Part shown: positions 44,858-52,400 of the stretch, one piece after another | Position numbering within the stretch: the first letter of the stretch is position 1 | Layout: the number at the start of each line of letters is the position of its first letter | Source: Chryseobacterium binzhouense | GTDB lineage: Bacteria; Bacteroidota; Bacteroidia; Flavobacteriales; Weeksellaceae | Direction: 5' to 3' | Length of the DNA: 64,000 bases | Assembly (NCBI RefSeq): GCF_007474545.1 | Contig: NZ_VKOG01000010.1 | Location: 1-64,000, forward strand | Position numbers and translations under genes: made by a program | Notes under the pieces: model-generated | Seen by the model: the letters and a program-made list of their open reading frames with translations, nothing else | Databases searched by the model: none | Told to the model about the DNA's origin: nothing

Positions 44858-47671
44858 ATGAAAAAAATAGTAATCATTCTTTTAGGATTTATTGCTCATA
44901 ATTTGTTTTCACAAAACTTTTCACAATACGTAAACCCTTTTATCGGAACCGGCGGTCACGGTCACACTTTTCCGGGAGCAATCGTACCTTTCGGGATGGT
45001 TCAGCTTTCTCCGGATACAAGAATTGACGGAAGCTGGGACGGCTGCAGCGGTTATCATCATTCCGATTCGGTGATTTACGGGTTTTCTCATACACATCTG
45101 AACGGAACCGGAGTTTCAGATTACGGAGATATTATGCTGATGCCGACCATGGGAAAAGCGGGTTTAACACCGAAGGAATATTCTTCTAAATTTTCTCATA
45201 AAAACGAAAAAGCCACAGCAGGATTTTATTCGGTAAAATTAGATAAAGATAATATTGATGTTCGGTTAACCACAACAAAAAGAGTGGGCTATCACGAATA
45301 TAAATTTAACAAAGCCGGAACAGCGAACATTATTTTAGATCTCAATCACAGAGATAAATTGCTGGAAGGTGAAGTAAAAATTATCGACAGCAAAACGATT
45401 GAAGTTTTCCGCAGAAGTGAAGCGTGGGCAACGAATCAATATATTTATGCGAGAATTGAGTTTTCAAAACCGATGTTTGAAGCTAAATCGTTGGTTGAGA
45501 ATCTATCACAACCTGGTGTTGCTCGTACAAATTATAACGGAACAAAAATTCAAATTGCATTTTCAAATAAAGTAAAAAAAGGTGAAAAAATTCTTGTAAA
45601 AGTGGCAATTTCACCGACAGGTTACGAAGGTGCTGCAAAAAATATGCTGGCTGAAGGAAGTTCAAATGATTTTGATTTAATTAAAAAACAGGCAGAAACC
45701 GACTGGAATAAAGAATTGTCTAAAATTGAAGTTAAATCTGACAATAAAGATAAACTGACGATTTTCTACACCGCATTGTACCATGTTTTCACACAACCCA
45801 ACATCAATATGGATGTTGACGGAAAATACCGAGGCAGAGATAATAAATTTTACATGGCGAAAAACTTTGATTATTACACGGTTTTTTCGTTGTGGGACAC
45901 ATTCAGAGGAGCGCATCCTTTAATGACTTTGATCGACAGAAAAAGAACGGCAGATTTCGTCAATACTTTCATCAAACAACGTGAACACGGCGGAAGAATT
46001 CCTGTTTGGGAACTTGCTTCCAACGAAACTGAATGTATGATTGGCTATCATGGCGTTTCTGTAATTGCAGATGCGATGGCAAAAGGAATTACAGGATTTG
46101 ATTATGAAAAAGCTTTTGAAGCTGCAAGAAATTCGGCAATGCAGGATATTTTTGGATTAAATGCTTACAAACAGAAAAACTACATCAGCATTGATGATGA
46201 GCATGAAAGTGTATCAAAAACACTGGAATATGCTTACGATGACTGGTGTATTGCTCAAATGGCAAAGATTTTAGGCAAAAATGATGATTACGAATACTTC
46301 ATGAAACGTTCTCAGAACTGGAAAAATCTTTACAATCCGAACAACGGTTTTATGCAGGCAAGAAAAAACGGAAACTGGTACGAACCGTTTGATCCGAGAG
46401 AAGTTAACAATAATTACACAGAAGGAAATTCATGGCATTATTCTTATTTCGTTCCACAGGATATTCCAGGATTAATTCAGGCTCATGGCGGAAAACAGAA
46501 ATTTGAACAGTTTATTGATGCTATTTTTTCAGCATCAGACAAAACAACAGGGAGAGAACAGGTAGATATTACCGGACTGATCGGACAATATGCCCAAGGA
46601 AATGAGCCAAGTCACCACATTGCTTATCTCTACAATTTTGTTGATAAACCACAGAAAACTGAAGAAAAAATAAAATACATTCTTGATAATTTCTATAAAA
46701 ATGCTCCCGATGGTTTAATTGGAAATGAAGACTGCGGACAAATGAGCGCATGGTTTATTTTGAGCTCGATGGGAATTTATTCCGTAACTCCGGGAAAACC
46801 GGAATGGGAAACCGTAACGCCTTATTTTGACGAAATTAAACTTCATCTGGAAGAAGGAACAACTAAAACCATAACCAAAAACACTCCAAAAAGCGAGCTT
46901 AAAACTTTAGGTCTTGAAAATGTGAAAACGGCTAAAGATTTAAAATATTCTGAGCAGACCGCCTCACCGGTAATTGCTGCAGACCGAATTTTTGATTTTA
47001 CAACTCAGGTAAAAATAACACCTCTCAACGAAAAAGATAAAGTGTATTATATGACACTGGATGAAGATGATAAAAATGTAAGAAAAACCTTTAAAATCTA
47101 TAAAGAACCTTTTACGATCAGTAAAACCACACAGGTTTCTGCCTATGCAGAGAGAAATGGTGAGAAAAGCGGAATTACCATTTCAGATTTTAACAGAAGA
47201 CCCAATCATTGGGATATCACCATCAATTCAAAGGTAAATCCTCAATATACAGCGGGAGGAAAATTTGCTTTGATTGACGGAATCAACGGTGATGTGAACT
47301 GGCGAAAAGGAGAATGGCAGGGTTATCAGGGACAGACTGTGGAAGCCATTATTGATTTTAAATCACCTCAGCAAATTAATTATATTTCCTCCACTTATTT
47401 ACAGGACAGCAGAGCATGGATTTTGATGCCTAAAAAAGTAGAATATTATGCTTCTATGGATGGGAAAACATATATTCTTCTGAAAACTTTAGAAAATAAC
47501 ATCGATGCAAAAGATGAAAAAGTTCAGACGAAAGATTTCTCTACCGAAGTTCTTCCTACTGAAGCCCGCTATCTTAAAGTAAAAGCTTATCATTTCGGAA
47601 AACTCCCGGAATGGCATCAGGGAGCAGGCGGAGATTCTTATATTTTTGTGGATGAGATTTCCGTGAAATAG
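44858..47671 (+). CDS. GH92 alpha-mannosidase, exported
   Basis: 937 residues from the ATG at 44858. Signal peptide about 1-20 (ending HNLFSQ). The GH92 catalytic regions are clear: VNPFIGTGGHGHTFPGA near the start, HLNGTGVSDYGD, NEPSHHIAYLYNF with the likely general acid glutamate, and GNEDCGQMSAWF with catalytic aspartate. At the C-terminus are a chitobiase-like domain (about 690-790) and an F5/8-type carbohydrate-binding region (about 800-937). It trims exposed mannose from N-glycans or other mannosides, probably in the periplasm or at the surface. No SusCD pair is adjacent. Confidence 0.93.
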   Translation: MKKIVIILLGFIAHNLFSQNFSQYVNPFIGTGGHGHTFPGAIVPFGMVQLSPDTRIDGSWDGCSGYHHSDSVIYGFSHTHLNGTGVSDYGDIMLMPTMGKAGLTPKEYSSKFSHKNEKATAGFYSVKLDKDNIDVRLTTTKRVGYHEYKFNKAGTANIILDLNHRDKLLEGEVKIIDSKTIEVFRRSEAWATNQYIYARIEFSKPMFEAKSLVENLSQPGVARTNYNGTKIQIAFSNKVKKGEKILVKVAISPTGYEGAAKNMLAEGSSNDFDLIKKQAETDWNKELSKIEVKSDNKDKLTIFYTALYHVFTQPNINMDVDGKYRGRDNKFYMAKNFDYYTVFSLWDTFRGAHPLMTLIDRKRTADFVNTFIKQREHGGRIPVWELASNETECMIGYHGVSVIADAMAKGITGFDYEKAFEAARNSAMQDIFGLNAYKQKNYISIDDEHESVSKTLEYAYDDWCIAQMAKILGKNDDYEYFMKRSQNWKNLYNPNNGFMQARKNGNWYEPFDPREVNNNYTEGNSWHYSYFVPQDIPGLIQAHGGKQKFEQFIDAIFSASDKTTGREQVDITGLIGQYAQGNEPSHHIAYLYNFVDKPQKTEEKIKYILDNFYKNAPDGLIGNEDCGQMSAWFILSSMGIYSVTPGKPEWETVTPYFDEIKLHLEEGTTKTITKNTPKSELKTLGLENVKTAKDLKYSEQTASPVIAADRIFDFTTQVKITPLNEKDKVYYMTLDEDDKNVRKTFKIYKEPFTISKTTQVSAYAERNGEKSGITISDFNRRPNHWDITINSKVNPQYTAGGKFALIDGINGDVNWRKGEWQGYQGQTVEAIIDFKSPQQINYISSTYLQDSRAWILMPKKVEYYASMDGKTYILLKTLENNIDAKDEKVQTKDFSTEVLPTEARYLKVKAYHFGKLPEWHQGAGGDSYIFVDEISVK

Positions 47672-47692
47672 AAATTTGCAGTTTAAAATATG

Positions 47693-47722
47693 AAACCTCT
47701 TTCGACTGGAAGAGGTTTTTGT
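47693..47722 (+). terminator. Terminator after GH92
   Basis: AAACCTCTT pairs with AAGAGGTTT around TCGACTGG, then a long T-run. Confidence 0.85.
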
Positions 47723-47880
47723 TTTTTTTTAATTAAATCTTGAAAATTGGAATCTAAAAACGCTGAGTTTTTCATCCAGTAGGAATTTCTACGTTGTTAT
47801 TTAAATATAAAAGTTGTTGAGATTCCTCCGTAATGACAAAGATACCGTGAAACTTACATTTTATTAATCATGAGCAACTA

Positions 47881-48606
47881 TTAATTCATCCTCTCCGACC
47901 AATTCAGTTCTTCCGGCAATTCTCTATCCGAAAACTCAATATGAATCACTCTCCTTTTCTTGCCGTTGGTTGTTCTGTTTGAACGGTGGAGAAGTAAAGG
48001 CTTTATCAACATGATTCCGCCTTTTTCTACATTACAGATGGTTTCTGTTTCCACATCCCAATCAATCGTTTCAGGTCTATAAATACCTTTTGCGTGAGAC
48101 TTCGGAACCACTTTTAAAGCTCCGTTGTTTTCGTCTGTATCATCCAGATGAATTCTTATGGTAAAAATATTTTCAAGAATATCTAAAGGTGGCTGTACTG
48201 CAAATTGATTTTGTTTGGTTGTCCAGGGTCCGAAATTTTCCAGTTCTAATTTCTTATCAACTGAAATTGTTAAATCCTGATGATAAGCTACATACCAATT
48301 CGATTTTTCAGGCTTATCAAAATAAATACTCTTTACGGCAAAATAATTTTCACCAAAAATTTCTTTGATAATCGTTTTTAAATTTTCATTAAAAATCAAA
48401 TCTTTTACCTCAGGAATTTCTTTTAAAAACTGTCTAATCGCAAAAAGATCTTCCGATTTCCTGAAGGTGTCTTTTGAAGAATCTATATTTTGAATTGCTT
48501 CACTTATTTTCTCGACTTCTTCTTCAGAAAAGATATTATTGATTACAGCAAAACCGTTGTCAGTAAATTCATTTTTATAAGTCTGCAGATTTATCATATT
48601 GAACAT
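47881..48606 (-). CDS. Phytanoyl-CoA dioxygenase (PhyH) family protein
   Basis: 241 residues; an ATG at 48597 is an equally good start. Iron ligands are H109 and D111 in YHQDLTISV and a later histidine in LLLHRSNRT; the arginine two residues on likely binds 2-oxoglutarate. PhyH-type enzymes hydroxylate lipids, acids or small secondary metabolites. No biosynthetic neighbours; substrate unknown. Confidence 0.85.
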   Translation of the reverse strand: MFNMINLQTYKNEFTDNGFAVINNIFSEEEVEKISEAIQNIDSSKDTFRKSEDLFAIRQFLKEIPEVKDLIFNENLKTIIKEIFGENYFAVKSIYFDKPEKSNWYVAYHQDLTISVDKKLELENFGPWTTKQNQFAVQPPLDILENIFTIRIHLDDTDENNGALKVVPKSHAKGIYRPETIDWDVETETICNVEKGGIMLIKPLLLHRSNRTTNGKKRRVIHIEFSDRELPEELNWSERMN

Positions 48607-48672
48607 TAGTATTTAGATTTGATTATAAATCAATACGTTTTTTCTAAATTTATCTACTAAAGTAATCATAAT

Positions 48673-48704
48673 TTTTAAATCATGCTTAATTTTAATTACT
48701 TTTG
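48673..48704 (+). promoter_or_regulatory. Promoter immediately before the gene at 48709
   Basis: TTTA (48673-48676), 20 bases, TACTTTTG (48697-48704). The predicted start is near 48709, the first base of the ATG, so the mRNA may be leaderless. Confidence 0.5.
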
Positions 48705-48708
48705 AGAA

Positions 48709-48987
48709 ATGTCAAAAGAACTTAAGATTCTATGGTTTTTTTTCAGGAAACTTCTGATTCCGGGAGTTTTATTTTCTTTTTTGCTATCATTGATGGTTGG
48801 ATTCAATATCAAAATTTTTGGCTTAAGTTTTATGTTGCTTTTCCCGTTTCTTCATTATTTTATTTATGAATTGCGGTTTAGAAATGAATATGTTTTTTAT
48901 GCCAATTTCGGATTTTCCAGAATTTTTCTATGGACAATTACCGTCATTATTTCTGTTGTTTTACAATTCGTAACATTTTTATTATGA
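48709..48987 (+). CDS. Small membrane protein coupled to an ABC ATPase
   Basis: 92 residues with three hydrophobic segments (about 16-34, 38-52, 68-90). Between the second and third lies ELRFRNEYVFYANFGFSR, which resembles the coupling-helix region of ABC permeases. The stop codon overlaps the ATPase start by ATGA. It could be the entire permease of a minimal transporter. No family recognised with certainty. Confidence 0.7.
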   Translation: MSKELKILWFFFRKLLIPGVLFSFLLSLMVGFNIKIFGLSFMLLFPFLHYFIYELRFRNEYVFYANFGFSRIFLWTITVIISVVLQFVTFLL

Positions 48988-49646
48988 GTACGCTTCACAT
49001 CGACAGCATCACAAAGTCTTACGGTAAAAAAGATATTCTGAGAGATATTTATTTGAGCTGCGAAACAGGAAAAACTATTGGGATCTTAGGAAGAAACGGC
49101 TGCGGAAAATCTACTTTGCTACAAATTATCTTTGGAACAGTAAAAGGAAAAAGTCAATACATAAGGTGGAATCATAAAATTCTGCAAAAGCAATCTGACA
49201 GAAAAAATATCATTGCTTATTTACCTCAAAGCACCTTTCTTCCGAAAAATATAAACATCAAAAAACTCATCATCCTTTTCTGCAGTCATCAAAATACCGA
49301 AAAGCTATTTCAAAATGACTTAATGAAACCGTTTCTTGACGAAACTCCAAAAAATCTTTCTGGCGGAGAAGCCAGAATTATAGAAATCCTGCTCTTACTG
49401 TGTTCAAATGCTGAGTTTATCTTGCTTGATGAGCCATTTCAAAATCTATCTCCCAAAATAGTCTCGGAAATAAAAACAATTATCAGACAGCAAACTCAGA
49501 ATAAAGGATTTATAATTTCTGATCATCAATACCAAGACGTTATTGATATTGCAGATGAGCTGCATCTTCTTTCTGAAGGCTGTTTACGACCAGTAAAAGA
49601 TTTATCTGATCTGAAACAATTTAATTATCTTCCAAAAAATATTTAA
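48984..49646 (+). CDS. ABC ATPase of a minimal two-gene system
   Basis: 220 residues from the ATG at 48984, overlapping the membrane gene by ATGA. Walker A GRNGCGKST (about 36-44), Q-loop YLPQSTFLP, signature LSGGEARIIEIL, Walker B FILLDEPFQNLSP, H-loop ISDHQYQDV. The signature is LSGGE, and the region around the Q-loop is shortened. Function may be transport or a non-transport ABC role; the only partner visible is the 92-residue membrane protein. Confidence 0.85.
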   Translation: MSTLHIDSITKSYGKKDILRDIYLSCETGKTIGILGRNGCGKSTLLQIIFGTVKGKSQYIRWNHKILQKQSDRKNIIAYLPQSTFLPKNINIKKLIILFCSHQNTEKLFQNDLMKPFLDETPKNLSGGEARIIEILLLLCSNAEFILLDEPFQNLSPKIVSEIKTIIRQQTQNKGFIISDHQYQDVIDIADELHLLSEGCLRPVKDLSDLKQFNYLPKNI

Positions 49647-49650
49647 TTTA

Positions 49651-49658
49651 TATCTTTG
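49651..49658 (+). promoter_or_regulatory. Possible -7 box for the gene at 49681
   Basis: TATCTTTG fits TAnnTTTG and gives a leader of about 18 bases. Confidence 0.4.
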
Positions 49659-49680
49659 GACTATAATATTCTCAATAAAA

Positions 49681-50478
49681 ATGAAATTTATCAATAAACT
49701 AACATACTTATCTATATTCAGCATTTTTTCAATGTGTTTGATTCAGGCACAGAATAAAATTCCGTTTGGTGTTGTAAAAGCCACGGAAGGATATGCAATG
49801 GTGCGTGTACACAAAGAAGATTACCGAAAAATAGTAGACAAAATAAGAATGAAGAAAGGCGATGTTTTTGTATATGTGAAACCCGCTCCCGGAGAAACCG
49901 ACTGGATCTGGATAAAATATCCTGAAAAAGACGACATCCCAAAACCATTTGTAAGATATGACAGTCTTACAAAAGAAGGCATGGTAAATAAAGAAAGAAT
50001 TGCATTTATTGACCAGCTCCCAAAATTCACACCTTCAAAATCAAAAAACGGGAGGTCACTTATATTTACAGATGATACCAACCAAAAAATCCCCACCAAT
50101 GAACGTACAAAAGTGATCATTGATGTATATCCTTCCAGCGCAAAATTCAAAAAGCAGGAAAAAGATACAGAAGGAAATATCATCAAGATTGATAAGCAGA
50201 AACCATGGGGAATCGGCAAAGAACTGCCGGAAGGACTTACTGAGGTAAAATCTATCAGAGTACAGCAGCCGGGAAGAGGATCTGTTTTTGTAAGAGAAGC
50301 GATCAAGAATATGTTTGAGCCTACAATGGATTTTGATAAAGCCGGGGTTTCTTCTATTGATAAAGATCATATTTTCTTGTACATGATCAACGGTTCGGGA
50401 GCAAACAGATATACTACATTCTGGACGATCAAAGAAGGAAAAGTAATTAGCCAGATTGTATATCATAATCCTGAATAA
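49681..50478 (+). CDS. Secreted protein of unknown function
   Basis: 265 residues with a signal peptide of about 23 (ending CLIQAQ). The mature part is lysine-rich. It contains a tract (PSSAKFKKQEKDTEGNIIKI) and strand-like segments such as VFVYVKPAPGETDWIWIKY. No family recognised. The next element downstream is the cobalamin riboswitch. Confidence 0.7.
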   Translation: MKFINKLTYLSIFSIFSMCLIQAQNKIPFGVVKATEGYAMVRVHKEDYRKIVDKIRMKKGDVFVYVKPAPGETDWIWIKYPEKDDIPKPFVRYDSLTKEGMVNKERIAFIDQLPKFTPSKSKNGRSLIFTDDTNQKIPTNERTKVIIDVYPSSAKFKKQEKDTEGNIIKIDKQKPWGIGKELPEGLTEVKSIRVQQPGRGSVFVREAIKNMFEPTMDFDKAGVSSIDKDHIFLYMINGSGANRYTTFWTIKEGKVISQIVYHNPE

Positions 50479-50496
50479 AATCTGAATTTTAATTCT

Positions 50497-50504
50497 TATT
50501 TTTG
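50497..50504 (+). promoter_or_regulatory. -7 box directly before the cobalamin riboswitch
   Basis: TATTTTTG fits TAnnTTTG; the RNA would begin near 50509, right at the aptamer. Confidence 0.5.
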
Positions 50505-50509
50505 TCCTC

Positions 50510-50694
50510 AGAAAGTGCATAAGCTTTCGGAAAAATGGTTGTGCTTAACCGCAGATGAAAAGGGAATCGTGTGAAAATCACGAGCTGTCGCGCAACTGTA
50601 AGTAACGCTAATCTTTATCACAAAACCACTGTGCAAAGTCATGGGAAGGAGATAAAAGATAGTTATCAGCCAGGAGACCTGCCAATTTTCTTTA
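50510..50694 (+). ncRNA. Cobalamin riboswitch
   Basis: Core elements of the B12 aptamer are all present in order: GGGAATCGTGTGAAAATCACG, GCTGTCGCGCAACTGTAA, ACCACTGTGCAAAGTCATGG GAAGG and the B12 box AGCCAGGAGACCTGCC (50668-50683). The aptamer binds adenosyl- or methylcobalamin and in Bacteroidota usually represses B12 uptake genes. An expression-platform hairpin could be AGCAGA (50728-50733)/TCTGCT, followed by a weak T-run. The next gene, 112 bases on, is an acyl-CoA thioesterase, which is unusual. Confidence 0.93.
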
Positions 50695-50805
50695 GAATAA
50701 AACTTTCGCGATTTGAAGTTTTTGATTAGCAGATTTTCGGAGATTTTTATCTCTGCTTATTTTCTGTTGTTTTAAACTTTCATTTTGCCTTAAATTTATA
50801 ATGAA

Positions 50806-51189
50806 ATGACAACAGAAGAAAGAATTGAAGCTTCCGAAACCAGAATTTTTAAAGCCGTTTTCCCGAATACAACCAACCATTATGACACCCTTTTCGGTGG
50901 TACTGCCATGCAGCTGATGGATGAAGTAGCTTTTATTGCAGCCACCAGATTTGCCAGAAAACGTGTTGTAACTGTAAGCAGCGACAAAATTGACTTTAAA
51001 AAGCCAATTCCCGCAGGAACAATTATTGAACTTATCGGAAAAGTTTCTCATGTAGGAAGAACCAGCATGAAAGTAAACGTAGAAATCTACACCGAACAGA
51101 TGTACTCCTATGAAAGAGAAAAAGCGATTACAGGAGATTTTACTTTTGTGGCAATTGATGAGTTTAAAAAACCTATTCAGATATTGTGA
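50806..51189 (+). CDS. Hotdog-fold acyl-CoA thioesterase
   Basis: 127 residues of the YciA/BFIT type: FPNTTNHYDTLFGGTAMQLMDEVAFIAATRFARK is the conserved front of the hotdog domain, with the catalytic Asn and the GG loop. It hydrolyses acyl-CoA esters in the cytoplasm. It is the first and only gene after the cobalamin riboswitch and ends at a strong terminator. Confidence 0.88.
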   Translation: MTTEERIEASETRIFKAVFPNTTNHYDTLFGGTAMQLMDEVAFIAATRFARKRVVTVSSDKIDFKKPIPAGTIIELIGKVSHVGRTSMKVNVEIYTEQMYSYEREKAITGDFTFVAIDEFKKPIQIL

Positions 51190-51223
51190 AAAATCGGCGG
51201 GCTTTGCCCGCCGATTTTTTTTA
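51190..51223. terminator. Strong terminator between convergent genes
   Basis: AAATCGGCGGG pairs with CCCGCCGATTT around CTTTG, T-runs on both sides. Confidence 0.95.
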
Positions 51224-51227
51224 TATA

Positions 51228-51818
51228 CTATCTTAATACTTTTTCGGTTTCCAGATTAAGATTCAGCAGTTGATGAAAAGCCTCTCCCATTTCATCGGAT
51301 GCTCTGCATATAGCATTTTCAAGCATATTTCGGATCTGAAGCTCTGTAACTTTAGCTTCTGTCCAGCTTTTTCCTGAGGTATGGGAATTTAATATAAAAG
51401 GCATAATTCTGTCAATAGCACACGCAAAGATAGCATCCGGAGTCTGCTCTTCTTCAAATTCCAGCCAGAGATTAAAAAATTCTGACCGAAGTGGCTCATC
51501 CAAAATTCCGAAAATCTTCTGAGCAGAATTTTTTTCCCTTTCAAATTTGCCAACCATGGCTGCTTCGTCAAACAGAAAAGTATCGCCGGCTTCAATTTCA
51601 ACCAAGTCATGAATGGAAAGCATTCTGATTACTCTCAGCAAATCAATATCTGCTCTGTTTTTTGCATAAGGAAAAAGGATCTGAGCCAGAATAATGATCT
51701 GCCACGAATGTTCCGCTGTATTTTCTCTGCGGGAATCATCGGCGTTGTAATTTCTTCGCTGAACATTTTTCAATGCATCTACAGCGATAATAAAATCTAT
51801 TTCTTTTTGAATTTTCAT
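51228..51818 (-). CDS. HD-domain nucleotidase (YfbR/HDDC2-like)
   Basis: 196 residues. Motifs RRENTAEHSWQIII (H), MLSIHDLVEIEAGD (H-D) and AIDRIMPF with the distal aspartate match the 5'-deoxynucleotidase group. It dephosphorylates dNMPs or similar nucleotides with a divalent metal. Single gene. Confidence 0.85.
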   Translation of the reverse strand: MKIQKEIDFIIAVDALKNVQRRNYNADDSRRENTAEHSWQIIILAQILFPYAKNRADIDLLRVIRMLSIHDLVEIEAGDTFLFDEAAMVGKFEREKNSAQKIFGILDEPLRSEFFNLWLEFEEEQTPDAIFACAIDRIMPFILNSHTSGKSWTEAKVTELQIRNMLENAICRASDEMGEAFHQLLNLNLETEKVLR

Positions 51819-51944
51819 GCTGTAAAATTACATTATTTAGACGAAAATTTAACTTTAATTAAAATCTACAAATTACAAAAATAATTTTATTATACTGAAA
51901 ATCAATATTTTAAAGTAAATAATAAAAATATTTTACTACTTTGT

Positions 51945-51977
51945 ATTGCATAATACCATTTTAATTACATATCTTTG
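51945..51977 (+). promoter_or_regulatory. Promoter of the PadR-PspC operon
   Basis: TTG (51946-51948) then TATCTTTG (51970-51977) with 21 bases between. The leader to the PadR start is about 77 bases and contains the palindrome at 51997-52014. Confidence 0.5.
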
Positions 51978-51996
51978 TAATATAAAATCAGAACAA

Positions 51997-52014
51997 GTTC
52001 ATCTAGCTAGGAAC
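51997..52014. promoter_or_regulatory. Imperfect palindrome in the PadR leader
   Basis: GTTC-AT-CTAGCTAG-GAAC: symmetrical arms around a CTAG core with a two-base offset. A candidate operator for the PadR protein encoded 45 bases downstream. Confidence 0.35.
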
Positions 52015-52058
52015 TTTAATCTGAAATGATGATAACTAATTAATAAAACCAATTAACA

Positions 52059-52388
52059 ATGAATACCGAAAATACCAAAGCGCAAATGCGAAAAGGGATT
52101 CTGGAATTCTGTATTTTAAGTCTTATCAATTATCGCGAAATGTATGTTTCTGATCTGATTGATGAGCTCAAAAAAGGAAAACTGGATGTAGTGGAAGGAA
52201 CACTCTACCCTCTTTTAACAAGATTGAAAAATGGAGAATTTCTCTCTTACAGGTGGGAAGAATCAACGGGTGGACCACCAAGAAAATATTACCAGATTAC
52301 TGAAAAAGGCAAAACTTTTCTTACCGAACTTCAGAATACATGGAAAGAACTGACAGATTCTGTAAACCAAATCACTCAAAAAAATTAA
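52059..52388 (+). CDS. PadR-family transcriptional regulator
   Basis: 109 residues. The PadR winged helix is evident: GILEFCILSLINYREMYVSDLIDEL, VEGTLYPLLTRLKNGEFLSYRW and GGPPRKYYQITEKGKTFL. PadR proteins usually repress a neighbouring gene and respond to small molecules or membrane stress. The PspC gene follows after 12 bases, so it likely controls that operon. Confidence 0.92.
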   Translation: MNTENTKAQMRKGILEFCILSLINYREMYVSDLIDELKKGKLDVVEGTLYPLLTRLKNGEFLSYRWEESTGGPPRKYYQITEKGKTFLTELQNTWKELTDSVNQITQKN

Positions 52389-52400
52389 AAACAAAAAGCT

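Noticed and set aside
49821-50306. 161-codon minus frame opposite the secreted protein at 49681
   Set aside because: The plus frame has a signal peptide and -7 box; the antisense frame has no recognisable features.
50056-50520. 154-codon minus frame reaching the riboswitch
   Set aside because: It crosses the riboswitch promoter and the real gene; composition typical of an antisense shadow.
50692-51051. 119-codon minus frame opposite the thioesterase
   Set aside because: Antisense to a conserved hotdog domain.
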